This document shows, in pieces, positions 35,314-44,022 of a DNA stretch of 64,000 nucleotides. Each line of letters opens with the position of its first letter. The first letter of the stretch is position 1. Origin of the DNA: Arcanobacterium sp. (GTDB lineage Bacteria; Actinomycetota; Actinomycetes; Actinomycetales; Actinomycetaceae); contig JALFSN010000006.1 in assembly GCA_022778805.1 (NCBI GenBank), positions 318,364 to 382,363 on the forward strand. Direction: 5' to 3'. The notes beneath the pieces were generated by a model. That model was not told the origin of the DNA. It saw only the letters and a list, made by a program, of their open reading frames with translations, and made no database searches. The translations under genes were made by a program, and so were the position numbers.

Positions 35314-35535
35314 TCCTTCGACCTGCCTGGAGATCTGGCGCAAACTCAAAGTAGTTCGAATTTGCAGACCTACGAATCAAGTTTACTTCGCGGCAAATCT
35401 GATGTGTGGAACTTGGCAACTTCGGCTGATGGGTTGAACGTCAGAGCGCTATGAACCTCAGCCCATCGCGCAGGTGGCACCCGCTACAAGCGCGCTCATC
35501 AGCTTCGGTTGATGCCTACAAACAATCAAATATTG

Positions 35536-35630
35536 AGTCAGTTCGCTGGGCCCGGCGGGCGTTGCCTACCTCTCTAGCACCGCGCTAGCAGGTAGGCAAC
35601 GCCCGCCATCTTTTACCCAATGAACTGACT
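35536..35630. repeat. Large nested inverted repeat at the island/prophage boundary
   Basis: The core GGCGGGCGTTGCCTACCT (35554-35571) pairs perfectly with 35590-35607. Inside it CTAGC pairs with GCTAG. Outside it TGGG (35547) pairs with CCCA (35616), and AGTCAGTTC (35536-35544) pairs with GAACTGACT (35622-35630). The whole is a 95-bp near-palindrome just before the first phage gene. It could be a very strong terminator or a recombination or attachment structure. Confidence 0.75.
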
Positions 35631-35694
35631 TAACCTCCTTGCCTGCCCGGCGCACTGGCTCCTTGACCCCACTTGGGGAGATAGGAGCACCACA

Positions 35695-36198
35695 GTGCTA
35701 TTCACAATCCGCGACAACAACGACCTCCTGACTTACGAGCTGCCAGAAGAAGACTTCGCAGAACTTGTCCAACGGGACTTAGAAGAACGCTCTGCAGCTG
35801 CAGGCCACCCGGTAGAAGCCCGTGATCCGCAAACAATCCTCGATGAGGAAATCAACAAACCGGATTACAACAACTACCGCCGTCACAACCGTCAAGACCG
35901 ACAAACCAGCAACATCAGCCTGGAGTCCTACAACGAGTACGGCAACCAAACCGCGATCTCCACTATGGGTGCTGACAAGGCTTGGGAGTTAGAACAGCTA
36001 GCCCAAGCAATCGAAGACGTCATTACCAGCCTGCCACCTAAACAGGCGTTGGCGTTTTCCCTCACCACGGAAGAAGAACTGTCAGTTACCGAAGCCGCTG
36101 AGGCGATGGGAGTGACCAAAGGCGCGGTATCCCAGCTGCTCGACAAGGTGCGCAACAAGATCGAAAAAGAAATTTCAGACAGGGGGCTAAACATTTGA
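35695..36198 (+). CDS. Sigma-70 region-4-like phage regulator
   Basis: A 167-residue protein. The C-terminal 70 residues form a sigma region-4 type helix-turn-helix: LEQLAQAIEDVITSLPPKQALAFSLTTEEELSVTEAAEAMGVTKGAVSQLLDKVRNKIEKEI. The N-terminal half is polar and acidic without a region-2 signature, so this is more likely a phage activator or repressor built on region 4 than a full ECF sigma factor. The start is GTG at 35695, with TAGGAG about 8 nt upstream. It opens the early gene block. Its last codons run into a leader sequence that is repeated at 40.8 kb. Confidence 0.7.
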   Translation: MLFTIRDNNDLLTYELPEEDFAELVQRDLEERSAAAGHPVEARDPQTILDEEINKPDYNNYRRHNRQDRQTSNISLESYNEYGNQTAISTMGADKAWELEQLAQAIEDVITSLPPKQALAFSLTTEEELSVTEAAEAMGVTKGAVSQLLDKVRNKIEKEISDRGLNI

Positions 36199-36235
36199 GC
36201 ACCAAGTGGCCTACAGGTGAGAACAATCCGGTTCT
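36184..36235 (+). promoter_or_regulatory. Leader element, copy 1 (conserved block plus hairpin)
   Basis: GGGCTAAAC, variable bases, CAAGTGGCCTAC and GTGA, then a hairpin GTGAGAAC-AATCCG-GTTCTCAT, then AAAGG and a gene start. The same block order occurs at 40.8 kb (copy 2). It overlaps the stop codon of the sigma-like gene. Confidence 0.55.
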
Positions 36236-36268
36236 CATCTACAAATCAACCGAAAGGAGCCCCCTCTC

Positions 36269-36532
36269 ATGGGTTCGCACCTAAAGCTCAAGGTCACCAA
36301 GACCCCACAGCCAAACTCCACTCTCGCCGCTAAAAAGACCAAGATCAGCGGCCGAATGATGCGCAAGCTCTTTGGCACCACCAACCCCAAGCACCAGATC
36401 GCAGTGCTGCTGCCAGGAACCGATAACGACTCTGTTCAAGTGCAGGTCACCAAGGGTAAAGACGATCTGATGGCGCTGGCTGACGCAATCCGCCGCCACC
36501 CATCTGCCAACACTCGAAAGGAAGGCAACTAG
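36269..36532 (+). CDS. Small phage protein of unknown function
   Basis: An 87-residue basic protein (MGSHLKLKVTKTPQPNSTLA, KISGRMMRKLFGTTNPKHQIAVLLPGTDNDSVQVQVTKGKDDLMALADAIRRH). No family is recognised. Alternating strands and a C-terminal helix suggest a compact fold. The RBS GAAAGGAG precedes the ATG. It is the first gene after the leader element and lies 2 nt before the next gene, so it belongs to the early operon. Confidence 0.65.
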   Translation: MGSHLKLKVTKTPQPNSTLAAKKTKISGRMMRKLFGTTNPKHQIAVLLPGTDNDSVQVQVTKGKDDLMALADAIRRHPSANTRKEGN

Positions 36533-36534
36533 TC

Positions 36535-36951
36535 ATGGCAAACCTGATGGAACTCGACAAACGTATTAACGCCTTCAACAAGCTGGCAGAAGCTGCATGC
36601 GCAATCGCCCAGTCATTGGAGCGTGAAGCATGGGAACACTGTGACCATGGGTTCGCACCCACCAGCGCCGCAGAACTGCTCACACCAGCAATCCTCGAAC
36701 AGCTGCCACCAGCAAAGCCGCCAGCAACACCAGAACAACCAAAACCTGCCCCTGAGCTTGCGGAAGAAGAAAGTGCACCACAGGTCGTTGACCTAGTTGA
36801 GGTTCGCACCGCCCTTTCCAAGGCATCTCAGGCAGGTCACACCGATCAGGTACGCGCTTTGATTCAACAAGCAGGTGCCAGCAAGCTCAGCGAGGTTGAT
36901 CCAGCCAAGTACGCCTGGCTGTTGGGCAAGGTTCAGGAGCTATCCTCATGA
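36535..36951 (+). CDS. Phage protein of unknown function with Pro/Glu-rich linker
   Basis: A 138-residue protein. An N-terminal helix (ELDKRINAFNKLAEAACAIAQSLEREAWEH) is joined by a Pro/Glu/Ala linker (about 55-82) to a C-terminal helical segment VVDLVEVRTALSKASQAGHTDQVRALIQQAGASKLSEVDPAKYAWLLGKVQEL. That C-terminal piece resembles the DNA-recombination accessory proteins that precede DUF2800/DUF2815 genes in similar prophages. The role is inferred only from position. Its stop overlaps the next start (ATGA). Confidence 0.65.
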   Translation: MANLMELDKRINAFNKLAEAACAIAQSLEREAWEHCDHGFAPTSAAELLTPAILEQLPPAKPPATPEQPKPAPELAEEESAPQVVDLVEVRTALSKASQAGHTDQVRALIQQAGASKLSEVDPAKYAWLLGKVQELSS

Positions 36952-38117
36952 GCCCAACCCAGCACGCAACCCTTTCTGCTTCAGGCTCACACAGGTGGCT
37001 GCACTGTCCACCGTCTGCGCTCCTTGAAGCTGCCTACCGAAGCGAGCATGGTGATGATTCATCCCCTGCTGCCGCTGAGGGCACTGCCGCTCACGCGTTG
37101 AGCGAGTGGAAGATCCGGACTGCTCTTGAACATCTCAAAGCCGATGCAGGCGAACGCCCAGTATCCGAGTGGGATAGCCCGGAGATGGAAGAGCATACAG
37201 ATGCTTACTGCCAGTTCGTACTTGAGAGAGCCAAGTTGGCACTGGAGCATGATCCATCAGCGCTTATTGCTATTGAACAGCGGCTCGATTTTAGTCACCT
37301 CGTGCCTGCAGGATTTGGTACCGCTGACTGTCTGATTATCGCTGGCAACCGTATCGAAGTCATCGACTTTAAGTACGGGCAGGGCGTGCTGGTGGAAGTG
37401 GAACACAACCCCCAAGCCATGCTCTATGGGTTAGGCGCATTGAACGTGTTCGGTCAGCTCTATGACATCGAAGAAGTTACCCTGACGATTCATCAGCCTC
37501 GTAGGGAGAACATCTCCTCTTGGGCGCTCTCTCGTGCAGAGCTGGAGCACTGGGGTGAAACCACTGTTAAGCCTGTTGCCGAGCTGGCAGCAAACGGGCA
37601 AGGCCAGTTCCAGGCCGGTACTTGGTGTCAGTTCTGCCGAATCGCAGCTATCTGCAAGAAACGAGCTGAAGCCAATCTTGCCCTGGCACGTCACGAGTTC
37701 AAACCAGCGGTTGAGCTGACGGATGAAGAAATCAGTGAGGTGCTCACCCAGATTCCGCTCCTGACCAAGTGGGCATCTGATGTTGAAGCCTATGCGACTG
37801 GCATGGCCGTAAACCAGGGCAAACAATGGCCAGGATTCAAAGTCGTGGAGGGTCGCTCAATCCGCAAGTACGCGGATGAAGTCAAGGTCGCTCACACCCT
37901 GGAAGCGGCCGGCTATACGGACATCTGGACGAAAAAGCTCGCCACTATCACTTCGCTCGAGAAGCTCTTGGGCAAGAAAAAGTTCGCCGAACTGCTCGGT
38001 GAATTGGTCATCAAACCCGCAGGTAAGCCTGCACTCGTGCCGGAATCAGATAAGCGTCCGGCACTAAATATCGACTCCGTGAACGATGAGTTCACACCAA
38101 TCAAGGAAGGTAAATAA
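36948..38117 (+). CDS. DUF2800 family, PD-(D/E)XK nuclease-like phage protein
   Basis: A 389-residue protein of the Cas4/RecB-like DUF2800 family. The N-terminal SASGSHRWLHCPPSALLEAAY with its Cys, the central AIEQRLDFSHLVPAGFGTADCLIIAGNRIEVIDFKYGQGVLVEVEHNPQAMLYGLGAL (D...D/E-x-K nuclease core: VIDFKYG) and QAGTWCQFCRIAAICKKRAEAN (Cys residues likely for an Fe-S cluster) are the diagnostic parts. Such proteins act as exonucleases in phage recombination or replication and are encoded beside the ssDNA-binding DUF2815 protein, as here (2 nt apart). ATG with AGGAG upstream; overlaps the previous stop. Confidence 0.85.
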   Translation: MSPTQHATLSASGSHRWLHCPPSALLEAAYRSEHGDDSSPAAAEGTAAHALSEWKIRTALEHLKADAGERPVSEWDSPEMEEHTDAYCQFVLERAKLALEHDPSALIAIEQRLDFSHLVPAGFGTADCLIIAGNRIEVIDFKYGQGVLVEVEHNPQAMLYGLGALNVFGQLYDIEEVTLTIHQPRRENISSWALSRAELEHWGETTVKPVAELAANGQGQFQAGTWCQFCRIAAICKKRAEANLALARHEFKPAVELTDEEISEVLTQIPLLTKWASDVEAYATGMAVNQGKQWPGFKVVEGRSIRKYADEVKVAHTLEAAGYTDIWTKKLATITSLEKLLGKKKFAELLGELVIKPAGKPALVPESDKRPALNIDSVNDEFTPIKEGK

Positions 38118-38119
38118 CC

Positions 38120-38674
38120 ATGTCTGCAACCAAAGTAATTACTGGCGAAGTCCGTCTTTCCTACGCCAACGTGTGGGAACCTGCATCTATTCAGGGTTCT
38201 AAGCCGAAGTATTCTGTATCGCTGATCATTCCAAAGTCCGACACCGCAACGATTAAAGCCATCGAAGCGGCCATCGATGCCGCTATTGATGCGGGTGTTG
38301 GCAAGTTCGGTGGCAAGAAGCCAAACAAGGCGGCCCTAAAGTTGCCACTGCGTGATGGTGATACTGAGCGTGATGACGAAGCCTACGCAGGTGCGTATTT
38401 CCTCAACGCGAACGCAATTGAGAACAAGCCACCGCAGATTGTGGATGCGCAGGTTCGTCCGATCTTGGATCGTTCCGAGGTCTACTCGGGCTGCTATGCC
38501 CGTGTCAGCCTGACCTTCTACGCGTTCAACACGAATGGGAATAAGGGCATCGCTGTGGGCCTGGGCAATATTCAAAAGACGCGTGATGGTGAAGCTCTCG
38601 GTGGCGGTCAGGCATCAGCTGAAAGCGAGTTCACTGCATTCGGCCCCAGCGCTCAGGATGATTTCCTGAGCTAA
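38120..38674 (+). CDS. DUF2815 family ssDNA-binding protein
   Basis: A 184-residue OB-fold-type protein. VRLSYANVWEPASIQGSKPKYSVSLIIPKSD, FLNANAIENKPPQIVDAQVRPILDRSEVYSGCYARVSLTFYAFNTNGNKGIAVGLGNIQKTRDGEALGG and the acidic end DDFLS are typical of the phage ssDNA-binding DUF2815 family. It probably covers single strands for the neighbouring nuclease and polymerase. The RBS AAGGAAGG precedes the ATG. A terminator follows, separating it from the polymerase gene. Confidence 0.87.
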   Translation: MSATKVITGEVRLSYANVWEPASIQGSKPKYSVSLIIPKSDTATIKAIEAAIDAAIDAGVGKFGGKKPNKAALKLPLRDGDTERDDEAYAGAYFLNANAIENKPPQIVDAQVRPILDRSEVYSGCYARVSLTFYAFNTNGNKGIAVGLGNIQKTRDGEALGGGQASAESEFTAFGPSAQDDFLS

Positions 38675-38698
38675 CCGTCCTCCATCTCTATAAGCATG

Positions 38699-38735
38699 GG
38701 GTGGCATCACAACCACTGTGGTGCCACCCTCATTT
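38699..38735 (+). terminator. Terminator before the polymerase gene
   Basis: GGGTGGCA (38699-38706) and TGCCACCC (38722-38729) form an 8-bp stem with a 15-nt loop, followed by TCATTTTCTTCTTT. It lies only 24-30 bp before the polymerase start. Confidence 0.75.
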
Positions 38736-38758
38736 TCTTCTTTCATTCTTTTTGTTAG

Positions 38759-40708
38759 GTGGCCCCCGTGCAGACGCTCTCAATCGACATTGAAACCTAC
38801 AGTCCAGAACCACTGGGCAACTCTGGCGTGTACCGCTACGCCCAGCACCACGACTTCCGCATACTCTTGTTTGCCTACTCCATGGACCACGGCCCTGTAA
38901 AAGTTATTGATCTTGCAAGCGGTGAACAACCGCCAGCAGAGATCCTTGAAGCTCTCGCTGACCCTGCAGTGATCAAGTCAGCGTTCAACGCGACTTTCGA
39001 ACGCATCTGTCTGAGCCGCTACCTGCGAGAGCATCACCCAGAACTACTCAATGATGGGTTCTTGGATCCAGAAGGTTGGCAGTGCTCGATGGTGTGGGCA
39101 GCAACTCTCGGCCTTCCACAATCCCTCGACCAAGTGGCCACCGTCCTAAAGCTCAAGAACCAAAAAATGGCCGAAGGCAAGAAACTCATCTCGCGCTTCT
39201 CGATACCAGACCGCAAAGGCCAGCAAACCCTACCGGCAAGTGACCCTGCTAGTTGGTTGCTTTTCAAGCAGTACAACGCTAGGGATGTAGAAGTTGAAAT
39301 CGAGCTACAACAAGCGCTCGCATCCCGTCCAGTTCCGCAGTTTGAGTGGGAGTCGTATTGGCTTGATCAACGCATCAACGACCGTGGAATCCTCATCGAC
39401 CTCAACATTGCCAACAACGCAGTTACCATCGACAACACCTACCGTGAACAAAGGCTTGATCGTGCGCGTGAACTAACCGGGCTGGAGAATCCAAACTCTC
39501 CGATACAGCTCAAAGAATGGCTCGCAAACCAAGGCACGGTACTTGATTCCCTGACAAAAGATGCGGTTGCAAAAGCACAAGCCCAGGCCACAGGCACAGT
39601 AGCCGAAGTATTGGCGTTACGGGCAGAACTGTCACGCTCATCAGTAAAGAAGTATCAAGCGATGCAGAACGTGGCTGGCCTTGATGAACGAGCACGTGGG
39701 TTAATTCAGTTCTATGGAGCTGGGCGCACTGGCCGTTTCGCAGGGCGACTAATCCAAGTACAAAACCTGCCACGGAACTATCTGCCAGACCTGGCTCAAG
39801 CCCGAGCTTTGGTTGCAGACGGCAACGGTGACGGCATTGAACTTCTATATCCTTCGGTGCCAGATACGCTCAGCCAACTGATCCGCACTGCGTTCATCCC
39901 CAAGCCAGGCCACCGGTTTGTGGTTGCTGACTACAGTGCAATTGAAGCACGGGTGATTGCTTGGCTTGCAGGAGAAGACTGGCGGCTCGACCTATTCGAA
40001 AAAGGCGGCGACATCTACTGCCAATCGGCTAGTGAAATGTTTGGAGTCCCCGTTGAGAAACACGGCCGTAACTTTGAACTGCGGCAAAAAGGCAAGATTG
40101 CTGAACTTGCCTGCGGCTATGGTGGCAGCGTTGGAGCGTTGAAAGCCATGGGTGCTCTCGACATGGGGCTGGCTGAATCAGAGTTGAAACCGTTGGTGGA
40201 TGCCTGGCGTGAAGCGAACACAGCGATAGTGAACCTTTGGTGGGAGCTTGAAGCCAAAACAATCGAAGCCATTACCAGTCGCACTCCGCAATATCACGCT
40301 GGACTCGTCATCAGCGCCACCCGAGAGCTACTAACAATCCAACTACCCTCTGGCAGAAAACTTGCCTACCAGCATCCAAAGCTAGAGGTGAATCAGTTCG
40401 GCCGTGACGCCATCACCTACCAAGGCCTTACCCCCTCAAGAAAATGGGGTCAGCTGGAAACCTACGGCGGCAAACTCACTGAAAACGTGGTCCAAGCGAT
40501 CGCTCGTGACTTGCTCGTGAACTCACTCCACACCGTCACGAATGCCGGGCACGAAATCGCGATGCATGTACATGACGAAATCGTGGTCGAAACCGCCTCT
40601 GCCACCGTGACTGAAATCTGTGAGTTGATGGGGCGCGCGCCTGGCTGGGCTGAGGGGTTACCGCTATCAGCTGACGGGTACGAGTGCTCGTTTTATATGA
40701 AGGATTAA
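38759..40708 (+). CDS. Phage DNA polymerase, family A with 3'-5' exonuclease-like domain
   Basis: A 649-residue replicative polymerase. The N-terminal exonuclease fold opens with LSIDIETYSPEPLGNSGVYRYAQ and has ARDVEVEIELQQAL further on. The polymerase palm shows motif A VVADYSAIEARVIAWLAGEDWRLDLF, the finger region IYCQSASEMFGVPVEKHGRNFELRQKGKIAELACGYGG and motif C MHVHDEIVVE. The length and the GAGRTGRFAGRLIQVQNLPRNY segment are those of phage polymerases found with DUF2815/DUF2800 modules. The start is GTG at 38759; a second GTG at 38768 is possible. It lies directly downstream of a terminator and ends before another. Confidence 0.93.
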   Translation: MAPVQTLSIDIETYSPEPLGNSGVYRYAQHHDFRILLFAYSMDHGPVKVIDLASGEQPPAEILEALADPAVIKSAFNATFERICLSRYLREHHPELLNDGFLDPEGWQCSMVWAATLGLPQSLDQVATVLKLKNQKMAEGKKLISRFSIPDRKGQQTLPASDPASWLLFKQYNARDVEVEIELQQALASRPVPQFEWESYWLDQRINDRGILIDLNIANNAVTIDNTYREQRLDRARELTGLENPNSPIQLKEWLANQGTVLDSLTKDAVAKAQAQATGTVAEVLALRAELSRSSVKKYQAMQNVAGLDERARGLIQFYGAGRTGRFAGRLIQVQNLPRNYLPDLAQARALVADGNGDGIELLYPSVPDTLSQLIRTAFIPKPGHRFVVADYSAIEARVIAWLAGEDWRLDLFEKGGDIYCQSASEMFGVPVEKHGRNFELRQKGKIAELACGYGGSVGALKAMGALDMGLAESELKPLVDAWREANTAIVNLWWELEAKTIEAITSRTPQYHAGLVISATRELLTIQLPSGRKLAYQHPKLEVNQFGRDAITYQGLTPSRKWGQLETYGGKLTENVVQAIARDLLVNSLHTVTNAGHEIAMHVHDEIVVETASATVTEICELMGRAPGWAEGLPLSADGYECSFYMKD

Positions 40709-40741
40709 GGGCATCTGGTGTGAAGTGAACTTTTAGCATGC

Positions 40742-40787
40742 GAGCCGTTTCTCTAGATATCCCCTTTTAGAGCAACGGCTCTTTTTC
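40742..40787 (+). terminator. Rho-independent terminator after the polymerase gene
   Basis: GAGCCGTT pairs with AACGGCTC and, inside it, CTCTA pairs with TAGAG. The stem is followed by TTTTTC. It closes the first early transcription unit 34 bp after the polymerase stop. Confidence 0.88.
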
Positions 40788-40833
40788 ATCTACTCGAGCT
40801 TTTCTTGAAGCATCTAATAAATCTCTGAGACTG

Positions 40834-40923
40834 AGGGGCTAAACGAATTGGGTGCAAGTGGCCTACCTGTGAACACCCGTACCCTTTTTCGTTTTTGATT
40901 CTTTGACCTGGGTGTTCAGAAAG
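40834..40923 (+). promoter_or_regulatory. Leader element, copy 2
   Basis: GGGGCTAAAC, then CAAGTGGCCTAC and GTGA as in copy 1 (36184), followed by a stem TGAACACCC / GGGTGTTCA with a long T-rich loop, then AAAGG and the DUF4406 start. Sequence before the block (TCT-GAGACTGAG) also resembles the 3' end of the sigma-like gene, so it may be a duplicated segment. Confidence 0.55.
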
Positions 40924-40936
40924 GTTGAACACTCTA

Positions 40937-41362
40937 ATGTCCAGATCCAGTTTCTACAACAGTGAGGGCTACCCAGACCCCACTGCTTATATGGCAACTC
41001 GCCATCTCGACCATCCACTCCTCGATCTCACCGAACGACCAGTGGTCTATATTTGCTCGCCCTACTCAGGAGATATTGCCGGCAACATTCGCCTTGCCCG
41101 ATCGTTCTCAGCAGTAGCCGTCTCGCGTGGCACCGTTCCTCTCGCACCACACTTGGTCTTCCCGCAATTCATGGATGACGAAGACCCGCTCGATCGTGAA
41201 CTGGCGATGCTGATGAACAAAATCCTGCTGGAGCGTTGCGATGAAATCTGGGTCTACCAGCCAACCGTCTCAGCAGGCATGAAACAAGAAATCCAGTGGG
41301 CACACAGCCGTGGCATGGTCGTGCGCTTTTTCGACATCGACTTCACGGAGGTAACCCGATGA
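40937..41362 (+). CDS. DUF4406-like protein (nucleoside deoxyribosyltransferase fold)
   Basis: A 141-residue protein from ATG 40937; a TTG at 40925 in frame directly abuts the RBS and is less likely. PVVYICSPYSGDIAGNIRLARSFSAVAVSRGTVPLAPHLVFPQFMDDEDPLDRELAMLMNKILLERCDEIWVY matches the DUF4406 family, a Rossmann-like fold related to nucleoside 2-deoxyribosyltransferases. In phages it may modify nucleotide pools or sense ADP-ribose-like ligands; the function is not established. Its stop overlaps the primase start (ATGA). Confidence 0.8.
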   Translation: MSRSSFYNSEGYPDPTAYMATRHLDHPLLDLTERPVVYICSPYSGDIAGNIRLARSFSAVAVSRGTVPLAPHLVFPQFMDDEDPLDRELAMLMNKILLERCDEIWVYQPTVSAGMKQEIQWAHSRGMVVRFFDIDFTEVTR

Positions 41363-43614
41363 CCACCAGCTTTACTCTCTACACCTCCAACCAGGTCGGC
41401 AACACCCACAACGTCCAGTACCCTCACGATCACCACATCACCGACCCGGCTGGTTTGAAAGCAGCAGTGAACTTTGACCATGTTGCTGCTGAATACCAAG
41501 GTGGCAGGCGAAGCGCCAACAGCTTCATAGGTTCAACCTGCGTGGTCATGGATATTGATAACGACCATACTGATCGGCAACTCGAATGGGTCACCCCACA
41601 GCGCCTTGCTGAACTCTTGCCTGGGGTGGAGTTCTACACCGCCACCAGCCGCAACCATATGAAACCCAAAGGGCAGCAATCCTCCCGCCCACGGTTCCAT
41701 GTCTATTTCCCGACCGAGCTTGAAACCAACCCAGAAGCCTATGTTGGGGTGAAGAAAGAACTAGCCGGACGCTACAACTTCTTTGACCCTAACGCCACCG
41801 ATGCCGCCCGTTTCATTTATGGCAACCCAGACGCGCAGGTCGAATACTTCGAAGGTCAGCAGAGCATTAGCGACTGGGTTCAGGCTCGAGACTTGTTTGC
41901 CGAGTTTGATGCCTCCACCCAGCTGATCGGTGAAGGCTCACGCAACGCAACCCTCTCCCGCTTCGCCGGTCGCGTACTTATCCGCTACGGCAACACCGAC
42001 CAGGCACGTAACCTCTTCGATGCGAAAGCCGACCTGTGCCGGCCACCCCTGCCAAAAGATGAGGTTGAACGCATCTGGGCTTCAGCTATCCGGTTCGCGC
42101 GAAAAGTCGAGCAAGACCCCGACTATCTCACCCCAGAGCAATACGAACAGCTGCGCTCCCTGCGGCCATCGGATATGACCGATGTGGGGCAAGCTCTCAT
42201 GCTCGGCAGTGAATACCTCGGCGAAATGCGTTACTCACCAGCAACCGACTGGCTGACCTTTAACGGCCAATACTGGGAAGAATCAGCACCCGCAGCCCAA
42301 CGAGTCGCGCAAGACCTCACCGCCCGCCAGCTCACCGAAGCCCTCACCCTTAAAGAGGAAGCTGCCGAGCGAATGCAAGAAACCGGAGCTACAGCTCTAA
42401 TCGCGGCAATGAGCAAACAAAAAGCTCAAGGCATGTTCACCCCGCCACAGCGGCAGGCTTTCCTCGCTTTTGAAGAAGCAGAAACCTACTACAAGTACGT
42501 TCTCAAACGCCGCGAATCAAAAGCCATCACCGCCTGTCTCAAAGAAGCCCGGCCCATGCTGCTCATCGACCCTTCCCAGCTCGATAACCAACCTCAGCTG
42601 ATCAACACCCCCGCTGGCACCATCAACCTCGCCGAAGGGCCACTTGCCCCTACCCCACATGATGCAGGGTTGTTGCTCACCAAAATGACCACCGTTGCAC
42701 CCAGCACGGACGGTACCGATATTTGGCAGCAAGCCTTGGAGGTGTTTTTCCAAGGCGACAGTGAACTGATCGAGTACGTCCAACGCATCGTAGGTCTTGC
42801 CGCTTTTGGCTATGTGCGGGTTGAAGCGTTAATCATCGCATACGGGGACGGCCGCAACGGTAAATCAACTTTTTGGAACACCCTCGCACGAGTCCTCGGT
42901 TCCTACTCTGGCAACCTGTCAGCTGACGTACTGACCGCTGGGATGCGCCGCAACATCAAACCTGAACTAGCTGAAGCAAAAGGCAAACGACTCCTGATCG
43001 CGGCAGAGCTGGAAGAAGGCGTGCGCCTATCAACCTCCAACGTCAAGCATTTGGCATCTACTGACGAAATCTACGCCGAAAAGAAATACAAGGCCCCGTT
43101 CGCATTCACTCCAAGTCACACGCTGGTGCTCTACACCAACCATCTACCGAGGGTAGGTGCAATGGATGCGGGTATTTGGCGCAGGCTTATCGTGATCCCG
43201 TTCGAAGCGAAAATCGAGGGCGACTCCGACATAAAAAACTTCGCTGAATACCTCTACGACAAGGCAGGTGGCGCAATCCTGTCCTGGATTATCGAAGGGG
43301 CCAGGAAGATTCACGCCGATGATTACAAACTGCATCCTCCAGCCAAAGTCCGTGATGCCCAACTGGACTACAAGGACACCAATGACTGGCTGGGCAGGTT
43401 TATCGAAGAATGCTGTGACACCGGTTCTCATCTGACCCAGCCCGCAGGAGCTTTCTACGAAGAGTATCGGGCATGGTGTGCCAGGACCGGTGAATGGGCT
43501 AGGGCGTTGTCAGATTTCAACTCCGCGTTGGAGTCATCAGGGTTTACCAAGACCCGTTCTAAGGCAGGCAGGTTCTGGCTTGGAGTGGCTTTGAACAGCG
43601 AATTTAATGCCTAA
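41359..43614 (+). CDS. Phage primase-helicase (P4/D5 family)
   Basis: A 751-residue replication protein. An N-terminal primase-like part has the acidic VMDIDNDHTDRQLEW and RPRFHVYFPTE patch, then a PriCT-like helical part (EGSRNATLSRFAGRVLIRYG, LPKDEVERIWASAIRFARK). The C-terminal D5/P4 helicase has Walker A AYGDGRNGKSTFWNTLARVLG and ELAEAKGKRLLIAAELEEG as Walker B region, with LVLYTNHLPRVGAMDAGIWRRLIVIPFEAK downstream. The chosen ATG at 41359 has GGAGG 7 nt upstream and overlaps the DUF4406 stop. It synthesises primers and unwinds the phage origin together with the adjacent polymerase. Confidence 0.92.
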   Translation: MTTSFTLYTSNQVGNTHNVQYPHDHHITDPAGLKAAVNFDHVAAEYQGGRRSANSFIGSTCVVMDIDNDHTDRQLEWVTPQRLAELLPGVEFYTATSRNHMKPKGQQSSRPRFHVYFPTELETNPEAYVGVKKELAGRYNFFDPNATDAARFIYGNPDAQVEYFEGQQSISDWVQARDLFAEFDASTQLIGEGSRNATLSRFAGRVLIRYGNTDQARNLFDAKADLCRPPLPKDEVERIWASAIRFARKVEQDPDYLTPEQYEQLRSLRPSDMTDVGQALMLGSEYLGEMRYSPATDWLTFNGQYWEESAPAAQRVAQDLTARQLTEALTLKEEAAERMQETGATALIAAMSKQKAQGMFTPPQRQAFLAFEEAETYYKYVLKRRESKAITACLKEARPMLLIDPSQLDNQPQLINTPAGTINLAEGPLAPTPHDAGLLLTKMTTVAPSTDGTDIWQQALEVFFQGDSELIEYVQRIVGLAAFGYVRVEALIIAYGDGRNGKSTFWNTLARVLGSYSGNLSADVLTAGMRRNIKPELAEAKGKRLLIAAELEEGVRLSTSNVKHLASTDEIYAEKKYKAPFAFTPSHTLVLYTNHLPRVGAMDAGIWRRLIVIPFEAKIEGDSDIKNFAEYLYDKAGGAILSWIIEGARKIHADDYKLHPPAKVRDAQLDYKDTNDWLGRFIEECCDTGSHLTQPAGAFYEEYRAWCARTGEWARALSDFNSALESSGFTKTRSKAGRFWLGVALNSEFNA

Positions 43615-43743
43615 CCCCACTATGGGTGTCACTCTATGTCTCTTCTATATAGAAGTTTTCTAAAGGGCTAAAAAATAAGTCTTAAGAAAAAGTATGCAAT
43701 GACGAGACATAGAGCAACACCCCTCGAAAACAAGGGATAACTC

Positions 43744-44022
43744 ATGCTCGAAAAGCACTTAGAAACCACACTCAAAAAAGCAGTCGAGAACGCTGGCGGA
43801 TGGTGCATCAAACTTGTCAGCCCCGGGCTAGCCGGAATGCCAGACAGGCTCTGCCTGATGAACGGTCGTGCCGTCTTCGTTGAAGTCAAACAACCAGGCA
43901 AGCATCCACGCCCCCTGCAACTTCACCGGATGAACCAACTGCGCCGCCACGGCTTCACCACCCTGGTCGTCGATGAACCAGTAAAAATCAAGGAGGTGCT
44001 TGATGCGCTACAAACCCCATAG
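43744..44022 (+). CDS. VRR-NUC domain nuclease
   Basis: A 92-residue single-domain nuclease of the PD-(D/E)XK superfamily. The core reads LVSPGLAGMPDRLCLMNGRAVFVEVKQPGKHPRPLQLHRMNQLRRHGFTTLVVDEP: the PD of MPDR, the E-x-K of VEVK and the following Gln form the active site. Phage VRR-NUC proteins are stand-alone Holliday-junction or structure-specific nucleases, nearly always encoded beside a SNF2-type helicase, as here (20-bp overlap). RBS AAGGG lies before the ATG. Confidence 0.9.
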   Translation: MLEKHLETTLKKAVENAGGWCIKLVSPGLAGMPDRLCLMNGRAVFVEVKQPGKHPRPLQLHRMNQLRRHGFTTLVVDEPVKIKEVLDALQTP

